Part shown: in pieces, positions 8,820 to 19,308 of the stretch
How positions within the stretch are numbered: the stretch's first letter is position 1
Layout of the letters: each line of letters begins with the position of its first letter
Assembly (NCBI RefSeq): GCF_011386835.1
Contig: NC_088791.1
Coordinates: forward strand, 13,082,998-13,146,997
Origin: Chrysemys picta bellii
Taxonomy: Eukaryota; Chordata; Testudines; Emydidae
DNA: 64,000 bases
Direction of reading: 5' to 3'
Position numbers and translations under genes: made by a program
Notes under the pieces: generated by a model
Told to the model about the DNA's origin: nothing
The model's input: the letters and a program-made list of their open reading frames with translations, nothing else
Databases searched by the model: none

Positions 8820-9341
8820 GCTCTGGTCTTCACTACAAACTTACGTTGGTAACGCAACGTTGGTTCACCCCTGAGCGAAGTAGTTATACTTATTTAACCC
8901 CCGGTGTAGAAAGTGCTGTGTCGATGGGAGGGACGATGGGTAGGTGGAGTACCTATGCCAGTGATCCCCAACCTTTTCCTTAAGGCGGCCGCCGGACAAG
9001 CAGCCGTCGAAATGCTGCCGTGAAGCGGCAACGTCAAGAGGGGTCGCCGCCAAAATTCGTGAAGCGGCAACGTCAAGAGACTTCGCCGCCGAAATTTGGT
9101 GACATTTCGGCGGTAGCGCTTCTTGATGTTGCCGCTTATCAGCAGCATTTTGGCGGCTGCTTTTCCGGCGGCCAGTAGGCGGGCACACATGGATGCCCTG
9201 GCAGGCGCCATGGCGTCCGCGGGCACCACGTTGGGGACCCCTGACCTACGCCGACGGGAGAAACTCTTCTATTGGCATAGGTAAAATCTTCACTAAGCGC
9301 TATACCGGCGTAGCTGCAGCGTTGTAAGTGTAGACAAGCCC
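8820..9341. mobile_element. Harbinger-like MITE, interrupted by an hAT
   Basis: The ends are related inverted repeats: CTCTGGTCTTCACTAC on the left, GTAAGTGTAGACAAGC on the right. Both flanks are TTA (8817-8819 and 9342-9344), the 3-bp duplication of PIF/Harbinger elements. The middle (8959-9243) is a separate hAT insertion. Without it the MITE is about 230 bp. Confidence 0.8.
8959..9243. mobile_element. GC-rich hAT MITE nested in a Harbinger MITE
   Basis: Left end CAGTGATCCCCAACCTTTTC and right end, read inward, CAGGGGTCCCCAACGTGGTG are hAT-type inverted repeats. The 8-bp flanks ACCTATGC and ACCTACGC match at 7 of 8 positions. The interior is GC-rich, with repeated AAGCGGCAACGTCAAGAG and GCCGCCGAAATTTGG blocks in both orientations. 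Confidence 0.88.
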
Positions 9342-9519
9342 TTACTAAATAAATAGCTTTGAACGTCCTTAAACCTCCCAGATTTTGTTACTTTCAGGAC
9401 ATCTAATTTCTTACTGGCTGCCAGTAAGAGAGACCATTCTTCTACTTGACATTCATCAGTCGCCATGAAATGGAGCAGACTTCTAGTAGCAATGATAATG
9501 TAGAGGAGGTTGTATCTAT

Positions 9520-9720
9520 ATAAAGCCCAATCTATGGCGTTATGATTGTTTTTCATTGGTGTAGCTACACTGATACAGTTCCCCAGTGTAGATGCACTGA
9601 ATGGCTGCGACTTTCCCCAGTAAATTACTAGTATGAATTGCACCAGCAAAAGCCCCATTTTGCACTGTCTACTATATCAGTGTAGTTATACTGATGCAAA
9701 TACTTGACTCTAGACAAGCT
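9520..9720. mobile_element. Diverged MITE
   Basis: GGTGTAGCTACACTGATACAG near 9560 and AGTGTAGTTATACTGATGC near 9680 are in inverted relation, and CTCTAGACAAGC at 9709 resembles the GTAGACAAGCCC end of local MITEs. Boundaries are uncertain. Confidence 0.5.
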
Positions 9721-9759
9721 TTTTGGTATTTCTAATGCACTAATCTCTATAGTATCTAG

Positions 9760-9950
9760 GTGTCAGTGCAGAGGAAGCAGTACATGTAAGAATGGAAAAG
9801 TACATTTCCAAGTTATTTCACCAGTAGGAACAATAATTACCTGTGGGAAAACTGATGGACGGCAACATTAAGTAACTTGCCCAGACACACTAGGTAAAGC
9901 CTGGAAAAGAAGCTCCGATTCCGAATTCCATGTTTTAACTACTAGAAAAG
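9760..9950 (+). mobile_element. MIR-like SINE remnant
   Basis: GGAAAACTGATGGA, then TTAAGTAACTTGCCCAGAC and CTCCGATTCCGAATTCCATG follow the order of the conserved MIR core and 3' region (fraction of an ancient CORE-SINE). It is strongly diverged. Confidence 0.6.
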
Positions 9951-10721
9951 TGGACCTCCACGATGGCAATATTTATCTTAACAGTTGTGTGTAGAAGAAT
10001 GCTGTGCATCAGCAGGAAGCTACAATCTCCCTTGCAGGATTTGTGTAGGCATATTATATGTAGTAGCTCTAGGTGGATGGAGAACAGTATGCGAATGATA
10101 TATAGTGTGTATTATTGATATCTCATCTATATTATGTCCTGTTTATTGTGGTTTGCCCAGCAGTATATGTAGCCACTCAATAATAATTTTCCTATATGTC
10201 TTTTTGGCTACAAATTATTGAACGGCTATTGCTCATTGTAATAAGCTTTGAATGAATCTAAAAGCTTTCTGCATTTATCAGTTATTCAAAACTTTGCCAA
10301 ACTTTAACCATTTCCGGTTAACATTTTCTATACTTGTTCATTGCCTCAGGCTGAATTTTTGGGGAAGTTTCAGCAGTAACAGTACACATTACTGAAAATG
10401 ACGTTAGGGAAATACAGGTCGTTTTTTCCAGTGTTGAAATATTTTCCTAACTGTATTTTGAAGAGCTCTAAAACTTTAAGGGTTTGGAGCAGAAATTTAA
10501 AATTTGGCAGACAATTTGGTCCTGGCATCAGAGAAGTTCTTTTTGCTGCTTCCATAAAAATGCATCCAGATTGGCTGAGTACTATAAGCCTCTGAAAATT
10601 GCCATTCCCCTTTTCTCCATCCCAGGCACAGAGCCTGTTGGTTGCTTTGAAGGGACAACAGTATCTGTTACTTCACTCTTCCCCAACTCTGTTGGATTCT
10701 CCTTCCTTGTGAACACTCATG

Positions 10722-10893
10722 GGAAAATTGACCATCAGAGCTATAGCTATATAATTATACCACTGTAACTAGGCTGGTGGGGACACTCTTTTCTGGCATA
10801 AAAGTGACTTCTGGTGTAATTACTCTGCTTCCATACAATTATACTGTACCACTGTAGTGCTGCTGTCAATTTTCCCACATAGACAAGCCCTTA
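10722..10893. mobile_element. MITE fragment with internal palindrome
   Basis: GGGAAAATTGAC near 10730 and GTCAATTTTCCC near 10866 are inverted copies. ACATAGACAAGCCCTTA ends the element, like the right end of Harbinger-type MITEs nearby. The outer left end is missing. Confidence 0.5.
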
Positions 10894-10970
10894 AATCCCT
10901 TTCTCTACTGCCCAAACAGCAACAGACTGAACTTGACATAATTCTTGTTGGTTTTGCTGTTCCTCTCCAG

Positions 10971-11046
10971 TTCAGCCAAGTCACTCAAGTTTAAGCATGT
11001 GAGTAGTCTCATTGACTTAAAAAGTACCTAGCTAAATCAGGCCTAG
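10971..11046 (+). repeat. Palindromic repeat arm (AGCATGTGAGTAG type)
   Basis: TTTAAGCATGTGAGTAGTCTCATTGACTT is one arm of a palindromic repeat. A relative at 49448-49525 has the same word order. It is short and diverged. Confidence 0.4.
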
Positions 11047-11980
11047 AGTCCTAGGAAGAAGCACCCTCTCTGCCCGCCGTGATAGCTGTCTTTTTACATT
11101 TTTGATGTAACTGATGTTGGTCACCCCAATTTCGAGGATGACAATGACAAGCATAGTTTGTACTAATGGGTCTTTGAGTGACTCTGTAAATCAATTTGGG
11201 AAGAACAACGTTTACTGCTGTGGCCACAGAACCCTTTGCCTCATTGTGTTGATTGAGCTGCATGTTGTTTCCATGCCTGGTGCTATGCTTCCAGATGCTC
11301 CACACAGTGCTTCTCAAAGTCGTGGACATCCACCCATATGGCGTGGCACCATGCAATCTGATCAATTGCCAGTTGCTCAAAGATTGAGTCGGAAATGTTC
11401 ATTTTGCTCAGATTTTCTTTCAGAGTGTCTTCTAAACATTTCATCTGCGCTTCATGCTTACAATTGCTGGACTTTAATTCAGAATATAAGACTTGTTTTC
11501 ATAAATGGGTCTCTGGCATTCAAATTATGTGGCCAGTCCATCTCAATTAGGTGCAGATCAACTCGATGCTGAACCGAACTAGCTTTCACCTGGACTTCAG
11601 TGTTAGAAACCCAGTCCTGTTGTTTGATGCCCAGCAATTGACATAAGTGGCACAAATGGAAGCTGTGAAGCTTTGTAATGCGTCATTGATAACAGTTCCA
11701 TGTTTTGCAGCTGTCAAGCAGTGTTGTGAGGACAACAGCATTATGAATTTTGATTTTTGTCTGTTGACAGATTCTATGTTGCTTCCAGATTCGGTGATAA
11801 AGGCAACCATATGCAGTGCTGGCTTTCTTAATTCGCCCATCCACTTTCTGGTCAATTTTTGCTTCGTTGTTCAACATGCTGCCAAGATAAGTAAACTGTG
11901 TGATGGCTTGGAGTACAATACCTCCCAGGCTTATTGACAGGTCTTGGTAAAGTTGTTGAGGAGCTGGCTGATACATATGC

Positions 11981-12560
11981 TTGGTTTTTGTTCAGCTGAT
12001 GGTGAAGCCAAAGTTAGGAGCTGTTGCAACAGAGTGGTTTGTAAGATCTTATAGTTCTGCTTATAGTTCTTCATCAAGGCACAGTCAGCAGCAAAGAGCA
12101 GTTCCTGGATCAGTGCTTCCACAACCTTGGTGTTCGCATGTAGGTGGGAAAGAAAAAAGAGCTTACCAGTGTGGAAGTGTATAAAGATGCCATTTGAAGC
12201 ACCACAAAGGGCTTCCTCTAGCATCTCAGCAAAGAATAGACCAAAAAAGCTAGGTGCAAAGTCACATCCCTGCTTCATCCCATTTGAGATTGGAAATGGG
12301 TCTGTTAGTTTACCATCAGCACTAACTCTTCCAGCTGTGCCTTCATGGAATTGTCGAATGATGTTAACAAATTTGCCCGGACATCCAAATTTAGCGAGCA
12401 CTTGCCAGAGGACAGCATGGTTGATTGTATTCAATACCTTAGTTAGGCCAAGAAACATGATGTACAAAGGTTGGTGCTGTTTGTGACATTTTTCCTGTAA
12501 TGGTTGAATCATGAAAATTATGTCACCAGTGTTCCACTGAGCACAAAAAGCTGCACTGTG
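11981..12560 (-). pseudogene. Broken reverse transcriptase domain of the LINE
   Basis: The frame reads GLTKVLNTINHAVLW (from the usual DLTKAFDT box), then KFGCPGKFVNIIRQFHEGT, then SNGMKQGCDFAPSFF, the motif-4 region of non-LTR reverse transcriptases. The catalytic box appears as LLFAADCALM at about 12077-12106, where family members have FADD. The first of the two catalytic aspartates is lost. It has no coding future and is retained only as a fossil. Confidence 0.85.
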
Positions 12561-13664
12561 ACTCAGATACAACATTAGCAACGATTTGGGTCAGGAGTTG
12601 GTTCAAAAGGATCCATTCACGAATCTTGCCGGCCACAGAGAGCAAAGAGATAGCGTTGTAATTACCACAGTGGCTGTTTGGGGCTTTATGCTTATAAATA
12701 GTGATGATATTGGCATCTTTCAGTTGTTGTGGTATAATTTCTTGAAGTCAGACATGTCAAATATATTCAGAGAACTTGTCAATCAGAAGATTTCATCTGT
12801 GTTTGAAAACCTCAGCTGGACTGGCATTGGGATCAGGGGATTTATTATTTTTCATTACTTGAACAGCCTTCAACACCTCGGCCTGTGCAGGTGGATCTGT
12901 AAGTGCAGTAGATGTGAACAGTTTACACGTATTATCCAGTGACTCATCAGAAACAGCTGGTGAATGATTAAGTAGTTCACTAAAATATTCACACCACGAT
13001 TGGTGGACAGCAGAACGATCTGTGATGAGAAATTCACTATCAGCACTTGTTAGTGATGCCGGGAGGTGGGGTAGGGCCATACACAGCTTTAACTACATCA
13101 TAGAAATCTTTGGAATCATGTTGATCAGGAAGGGCCTGTAGTTCGTCTGCGTTACAGTCAAACCACATATTTTGCATCTGGTAGAGTTTGTGTTGGTGCA
13201 TTCTGCAACCTACCCTATATCTGAGCTTTTTTGACCCAGAGAGTGGATCAGCTAAGAGCGTGGAATAGGCTTGCTGATTGGCATCAAGAAGAGTCAATAT
13301 TTCAGAATTATGGTTGTTGAACTATTCTGCATGATGGCATTTTCTATACCCAGCACAATCCATAATGGTGTTATAGATTGTGTCACACAGGGATACCCAT
13401 TTGGCAGATAAAACAGTAGTTAGCTGTGTTGAAAATTGTTTGACAATTGACCTATCATTCAGCCAGGCAATATTTACACGCTTAACTGATGGGTTTTTAC
13501 TCATTTTCAACCAAAGAGGCAAAGCTGTGATTGAACAAGATGGTGGTTAGTCCAACAATCAGCTCTGCATAATATCTGAGTTATGTGCACATCTCGGACG
13601 TCCCGCTATCCGACCAACACGTAGTCAATCAGATGCCAGTGACAAGAGTGAGGATGCGTCCAGA

Positions 13665-13880
13665 TCATTTTGTAGTTGTTGGGAAGTCAGAAATGTTTAT
13701 AATAACTAGAGGGTGCTCAGCGCATGTCGTCAGCAGAAGTAGGCCATTGTTGTTCATCTTGCTGACGCCATGTTTGCCAAGTACACCACACGATGTAGCA
13801 TCATCACGGCCAACGTGAGCATTAAAGTCACCTAAAATAATCAACTTGTCTTCAAGGGGAGTGAATTGGATCAGGGTCAT
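13665..13880 (-). pseudogene. Broken AP-endonuclease core of the LINE
   Basis: The frame contains [15 protein letters not shown], with the conserved Asp and Asn of apurinic endonuclease-like LINE nucleases, followed by [20 protein letters not shown], typical of this LINE type. The domain continues in other frames on both sides, so the gene is frameshifted. Confidence 0.82.
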
Positions 13881-14904
13881 TTAGTTCAGAATAAAATTCC
13901 TCCTTACCCTCATCAGAGTTGGTCATTGTCCATGCGTTAAGCTATGATCAGTGAAACGTAACGTCCACCTCTCAGGGATAGTCGGAGCTTCAACAGTCTG
14001 TCATTTATACCGATGGGCAGACTGTCCAAACTAAAGATGAGATTCTTTCTGATAGCAAAGCCGACTCCTGGGTCATGTGGCTCATTTTATGGGCATCCCT
14101 TCCTTAAGCAAGTGTACCCAGCACTCTCCTCAGTCAGTTGACCTCTTCAGCAAGTTGCATATTGCTTAGCGCCACAATGTCAATATGATATTTTTCAAGT
14201 TCTTGAGCTACCAGAACAGTTCACCTGACAGGACAATCAGTTTGGTTTGGATGATCAAGGAGTGTGTGGACATTCCATGTTGCAATATTGAGACAAAAAG
14301 AAACCTTTTGGGGTTTGCTTGAATTTTGACCACATGATGGAACAACACCCTCAGCTGTGGCAAGCTGGTCAGGACTGTTTGGAATGAGCAGTTTTTAGGG
14401 CACCTTGACTAGCCCCCTTCTCGGATTGAGTTTGACTGCGCTGTCCCTGAATAAAGCAGCAGAGTTGATCAAGATGCTGCTGAACTATGGTGTCACTCCA
14501 GGTCAACGCAGAGCAACCAAAGTCTTGACCCACCTGTGTGTAGGTTCCTGACTGACCCCCAGCAATGTCCAGCACCTGTCACTTTAGCCGTGACTACCTC
14601 TCTTCTGCTTTATCCATTAGATGTTGGCACTTTTTGCTCAGTAAATCATTTAGTAAAGTTACATCTACCTTTCCCTACTTGACATTAACATGTTTCTTGT
14701 CTGAAGAGTGAATCAAAAATGGCATTGTAAGATTTCGTGTTTATTGTGTCAATAATTTGCTAGGTCAGATTTGCTCAGGAAACAAGTAAAAAGATGTTTT
14801 TTCTTACTGTCAGGCTCAGTAAACTCTGCCTGGGAACTTAAAGCTGAGCAAATGGAGGTCGTGGTTGTTGTCTGCTTGTATTACAGTAACATTTAAAGGC
14901 TTCA

Positions 14905-15000
14905 GCGGAGATTAGAGTCCCATTGTGCTAGGCACATAGTAAGGGAAAGCCCTTGTCCTAAAGAGCTTTCATTCCGAATAAACAAGACAAAAGATGAGAG
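14905..15000 (+). repeat. Ancient amniote repeat fragment
   Basis: CATTGTGCTAGGCACATAG then CCTTGTCCTAAAGAGCTTTC follows the same order as 5324-5450. An old, diverged copy. Confidence 0.5.
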
Positions 15001-15009
15001 GAAAAAAAC

Positions 15010-15062
15010 CAATACATCCATTTTATAGATGGGGAAAGCTGGAACACAGAGATTATTTGAAA
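15010..15062 (+). repeat. MIR 3'-region fragment
   Basis: CATTTTATAGATGGGGAAAG then CTGGAACACAGAG is the familiar MIR segment (TTTTACAGATGGGGAAACTGAGGC-like). Short and diverged. Confidence 0.5.
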
Positions 15063-15305
15063 CAGGAGTAAAAAGTCATTTAAAAACAAAATAAAAAACC
15101 CCCCACACCAAACCAATATTTACATTACCACCCGTAGTAGCTATGATTCTGAATATACCTGATAAGCATATTTTTTCAGTGAGAAAGTGTTAGTTTTATA
15201 TAGTAACTTCGAAGAGAATTGCACTTTAAGATCATTTATGAACATTTATGTAGATGGCATTATTGTAATTATGGATGTGCTTGTTAACAAAAAATTTGAA
15301 AGGTA

Positions 15306-15463
15306 CACCTGTGACCCGATATAACGCGGTAAAGCAGTACTCCGGGGGGGGCGGGGCTGCGCACTCCGGCAGATCAAAGCAAGTTTGATATAATGTGGTT
15401 TCACCTATAACGCGGTAAGATTTTTTTGGCTCCCGAGGACAGAGTTATATCAGGGTAGAGGTG
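15306..15463. mobile_element. Tigger-like (mariner superfamily) MITE
   Basis: The left end CACCTGTGACCCGATATAAC and the inward right end CACCTCTACCCTGATATAAC are inverted repeats flanked by TA on both sides (15304-15305, 15464-15465), which fits Tc1/mariner target duplication. A second copy in opposite orientation lies at 41801-41990. No coding sequence. Confidence 0.82.
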
Positions 15464-15599
15464 TACATTAAACCTCATGCTTTGGTGTTTGATAGTTGAC
15501 TATTAGAGATTATCTTGAGACCTATAATGAGAGACAGACTATCCCACACCTGCCTACTGCATGGTTCTTACCCATTCTTTTGAAGCATCTGGTGCTGGC

Positions 15600-15720
15600 T
15601 ACTAAGACAGAATGCTGGATGAGATGGACTTAGGAATTGCCATACTGGATCAGATCCAATGTTCCTATCAGTATGTGGACCAGTCAGTGTTACCGAGATG
15701 TTAATGAAAGAGAATAGTAT
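15600..15720 (+). repeat. Diverged CR1-like fragment
   Basis: GAATTGCCATACTGGATCAGATCCAATGTTCC resembles the GCCATACTGGGTCAGACCAA segment of turtle CR1 elements, also seen at 58620. Short and old. Confidence 0.45.
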
Positions 15721-15872
15721 ACGTTCTAGCACCATTTTGAAGGGTACTGTCCTTTATTTTTTAATTTCATAAGTGAAGCAAGGGGCATGCCGGGTTAATG
15801 CTTGTGGGAGAATTCTAGAGGCAAAACACAATAAATATTGGAAGTGGCGTTGGTGAGTCAGTAGGTGGTAGG

Positions 15873-16730
15873 TGTGACGGGTTGGATCACAGAACCCTCC
15901 TTGGGAGCTGCCACCCGATGTACCAAGACTACCTCTGCTCCTGCTTTACCTGCCAGCTCAGGACTCCAGCACCCTGTCTTGCTGAGCCAGACACTCCCAT
16001 CTGATCCAACAAAGACCCAAGGTCTGAATTACTTGTCCCAAAGCTGCAGGTTTACCTGAAAGCAGCTAACAGAAGTGTTCCTGTCTTTAACACTCAGATG
16101 CCCAACTCCCAATGGGGTCTAAACCCAAATAAATCTGTTTTACCCTGTATAAAGCTTGTTCAGGGTAAACTCATAAATTGTTCGCCCTCTATAACACTGA
16201 TAGAGAGATATGCACGGCTGTTTTCTCCCCCAGGTATTAATACATACTCTGGGTCAATTAATAAGTAAAAAGTGATTTTATTAAATACAGAAAGTAGGAT
16301 TTAAGTGGTTCCAAGTAGAAACAGACAGAACAAAGTAAGTCGCCAAGCAAAATAAAATAAAATGCGCAAATCTATGTCTAATCAAACTGAATACAGATAA
16401 GATCCTCACCAGTTCCAGAATGCTCCCTTTTATAGACTAATCTCCTTTTAGCCTGGGTCCAGCAGTCACTCACATCACTTGCACACTGTCCTTTGTTCCA
16501 GTTTTTTTCAAGTATCCTGAGGGGTGGAGAGGCTCTCTTTAGCCAGCTGAAGACAAAATGGAGGGGTCTCCCATGGGCTTAAATAGACTTTCTTTTTGTG
16601 GGTGGAGACCTCCTCCCCTCTCCTATGCAAAGTCCAACTCCAAGATGAAGTTTTGGAGTCACCTGGGCAAGTCACATGTCCATGCATGACTCTCAGTTTC
16701 TTACCAGATAGGCAGCCATGGGTCACATGT
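15873..16730 (+). mobile_element. LTR-like repeat TGTGACGGGTTGG (copy A, truncated)
   Basis: It begins TGTGACGGGTTGGATCACAG and runs through AACACTCAGATGCCCAACTC, CCAAATAAATCTGTTTTACC, CATAAATTGTTCGCCCTC and CTGAAGACAAAATGGAGG. Copy B at 18257 shares the start, the middle, and an end in CGTCACA, so the full unit starts TGTGAC and ends GTCACA. This looks like a solitary LTR, but I see no internal retroviral genes. Copy A stops where a CR1 tail begins at 16730. Confidence 0.65.
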
Positions 16731-16781
16731 TGGACTAGATGACCTCCTGAGGTCCCTTCAACCCTGCTATTCTATGATTCT
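16730..16781 (+). mobile_element. CR1 3'-tail fragment
   Basis: TTGGACTAGATGACCTCCTG, then AGGTCCCTTCAACCCTGC and TATTCTATGATTCTA are the canonical end of a CR1 element. It lies at the broken end of LTR-like copy A. Confidence 0.85.
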
Positions 16782-16989
16782 ACCTTCAGCTTTAAGCGGT
16801 CAGTACTTGGCAGATGATTAGTGGCTGTCTCCCTGGCTCACTCCTGAAGGGGTCTCCAGGGCCTAGCACTTCTGAACCAAGGTATCAGTTCTGCTCCTGC
16901 TTCTTTGCACATGGATTGCTCCTGCACATGTGCAGAGCCCCAGTAGTTCACATTGGTGGAACTAGCCCAGGATTGCCCAGTTAAAATGC

Positions 16990-17760
16990 AGGGGTGTGAT
17001 GGAGGCTTTAGAACCATCCCAGTCTGGAAAGGGTTAACTTGCAGCCAGAGGCTTCCTGATGCACCTGTACTGGCTGCCAGGCCTGGGTGCAGGATTTAAA
17101 ATGGAGGCAGCCCAGCAATTGGTGGGAGGTGGGGAGAAGGGCTGTTGGGCTGCTCCACGGGTGAGCTGGCAGCCTGACTAGAGACAGGCCCTGAGGAGCT
17201 GCAGCCTGCCTGAACCCCTGACTGAGGGGAGCAGTGGGCCGGCCGCTGAGCTGTGGATTGGCTGAGGCCCAGGGGCCTGTGATTAGACAGGAGGACAGTC
17301 TAGAGCAGCAGATGTGCACCTGTAATGATCTGGCAGTCAGCGGAGCCCAGCAGTGTTGAAGGTTTGGTTGTTTACACGTATCTGTTAGACCTTGGTAAAG
17401 GCCTCTTTGGCTCTAGAAGGGGTCGGACTCTGTCAAGTGGCCTGGCCAGAGGGCCAGGTCACTCCTGTGGCTAGAGTAGACCAAAGGACAGTGGGGAAAC
17501 TGAGGCAGGGTTGCTGCATCTCTACCTCCAGCCACAAGGAGGCAGGCTGGAGGAGCTGGTTAATGACGCTAGGCTAGGGCAAGGTCTCCCCGAGACAGAG
17601 AGAAGGGCTTCTTCAGCTTAAATAAGTAAATAGAGTTTGACAACTACTTCTAGCCCTGCTGTCTGGTGCGGTGCCTGAGGAGGCTGGCTTGGAAGCACTA
17701 GCACATGGTAGATTCTGATGGGGGATTGGTACCGTGTTCAGAGAAAGAGTCCAGTTAATC
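16990..17760 (+). other. GC-moderate intron stretch, possible LTR-like repeat
   Basis: The stretch is rich in CAGCC, GGCCAGG and GAGGCAGG words and differs from the AT-rich surroundings. It contains GTGGGGAAACTGAGGCAGG. It could be another retroelement LTR, but no ends or duplication are visible. I recognise no gene. Confidence 0.25.
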
Positions 17761-18256
17761 TGTCAGGGTGAAATTCACCCCATGTGGAGGCCAGCACTTA
17801 GATCGCCCTCATTGATAGCTAGGGTGGGGTATTGTTCCAGTGGTGTCTGCCACAGTGCGCCCTGGCTGTGATACTGAGAGACATTTCCTCTCCCTGGATG
17901 AGGCCAGCTGATAGCATTTCCCAGGGTCTTGCTTTGCATTTGATTCCTTTCAGCGTCAGTCGTGAGGGGTCTGACCTGGGCGATTGCTCAGTGCTCCCCA
18001 GCAATACTGCATATTGCTCTGTCTTTTGCCTCGGAGCGGGATTGGTGAGGCATAAAGGAGGGCACTGCTGAGACCAGAGATGGTTGAGAGAAAGCCATAC
18101 TTAAAGCCTAGTGAAAGTGAACAGTCGCTCATTTGGAGAGCAGCAGTTCCCCAGGCAGCCTTGTCTGGGCTTCAGAGGGACACATGGGTCCCAGCGTGTG
18201 GCTTCTGGCAGAGCCTGTCTTTACACACTCCGTTCTCAGCCGTGGCCCAGGGAGTT
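17761..18256. other. Intron 1, nothing recognised
   Basis: Short overlapping frames on both strands without any family similarity that I recognise. Confidence 0.4.
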
Positions 18257-18555
18257 TGTGACGGGTTGGTTCACAGAAACCCCCTTGGGGCTGCCAACTG
18301 ATGTGTCCCTGCTTTCCTGCCCTGGCAGCTTAGGACTTCAGTGCCCTGCCTGGTTTGAGCCAGACCCGCTAGCCTGCTGCTAACCCAGACCCAGGGTCTG
18401 AACCACGTCCCCTAACAGCTGTAGGCTTAACTGAAAGCAACTTACAGAAATGTTCCTGTCTTTAACACTCAGATGTCCAACTCCCAATGGGGTCCAAGCC
18501 CCAAATAAATCCGTTTTACTCTGGATAAAGCTTATAAATTAAATAAATAAATAGA

Positions 18556-18747
18556 GATATCCTATCTTCTAGAACTGGAAGGGACCTTGAAAGGTCATTG
18601 AGTCCAGCCCCCTGCCTTCACTAGCAGGACCAAGTTCTGATTTTGTCCCAGATCCGTAAGTGGCCTCCTCAAGGATTAAACTCACAATCCTGGGTTTAGC
18701 AGGCCAATGCTCAAACCACTGAGCTATCCCTCCCCCCCCCTCTCCCC
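18556..18747 (-). mobile_element. tRNA-derived SINE (copy 2), nested
   Basis: Reading the minus strand gives a tRNA-like head with GGATAGCTCAGTGGTTTGAG, then CAGGATTGTGAGTTTAATCC, and a CR1-like tail GGGGGCTGGACTCAATGACC. It is inserted between two parts of the LTR-like repeat. The C-rich run at 18730-18751 is its G-rich 5' end on the other strand. Confidence 0.88.
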
Positions 18748-18786
18748 CCCCCGGTAAACTCATAAATTGTTCGCCCTCTATAATGA

Positions 18787-19308
18787 TTAGGGGGCTGGAA
18801 CACAGGACTTACGAGGAGAGGCTGAGGGAACTGGGATTGTTTAGTCTGCAGAAGAGAAGAATGAGGGGGGATTTGATAGCTGCTTTCAGCTACCTGAAAG
18901 GGGGGTCCAAAGAATCATAGAATCATAGAATATCAGGGTTGGAAGGGACCTCAAGAGGTCATCTAGTCCAACCCCCTGCTCAAAGCAGGACCAATTCCCA
19001 ACTAAAGAGGATGGATCTAGACTGTTCTTAGTGGTACCAGATGACAGAACAGGGAGCAATGGTCTCAAGTTGCAGTGGGGGAGGTTTAGGTTGGATATTA
19101 GGAAAAACTTTTTCACTAGGAGGGTGGTGAAGCACTGGAATGGGTTACCTAGGGAGGTGGTGGAATCTCCTTCCTTAGAGGTTTTTAAGGTCAGGCTTGA
19201 CAAAGCCCTGGCTGGGATGATTTAGTTGGGGATTGGTCCTGCTTTGAGCAGGTGGTTGGGCTAGATGACCTCCTGAGGTCCCTTCCAACCCTGATATTCT
19301 ATGATTCT
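18787..19308 (+). mobile_element. CR1 LINE 3' end
   Basis: It starts AGGGGGCTGGAACACAGG and continues AGAGGCTGAGGGAACTGGG, TAGTCTGCAGAAGAGAAG, TTAGGAAAAACTTTTTCAC, to the canonical tail GACCTCCTGAGGTCCC and CCCTGATATTCTATGATTC. The 5' truncation is typical of CR1. The frame at 19031-19225 belongs to the end of this element, not to a gene. A minus-strand CR1 fragment interrupts it at 18912. Confidence 0.92.
18912..19005 (-). mobile_element. CR1 tail nested in a CR1
   Basis: GAATCATAGAATCATAGAAT, then GGGTTGGAAGGGACCTC and CCTGCTCAAAGCAGGACC is a CR1 tail read backwards. It splits TCCAAAG|AGGATGG of the host CR1, with an AAAG or similar at both sides as a possible short duplication. Confidence 0.87.

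Larger units (their letters stand above)
11080..14640 (-). mobile_element. Degenerate LINE with endonuclease and reverse transcriptase
   Basis: Minus-strand frames spread over 3.5 kb give, in protein order, an endonuclease start (TWNVHTLLDHP, about 14250-14310), an endonuclease core ([12 protein letters not shown], 13665-13880), a linker (KNNKSPDPNASPAEVFKH, 12793-12870), reverse transcriptase (11981-12560) and a C-terminal part (11586-11976). Stops and frameshifts break the ORF at least six times, so it is dead. It resembles the type of LINE often annotated in vertebrate and invertebrate genomes with NGVKQGC and FADDCAL boxes. I do not fix the clade (RTE- or CR1-like). It lies antisense to TAF3 in intron 1. 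Confidence 0.88.

Noticed and set aside
12127..12486. Plus-strand frame of 119 codons in the LINE
   Set aside because: It is the antisense of the reverse transcriptase remnant.
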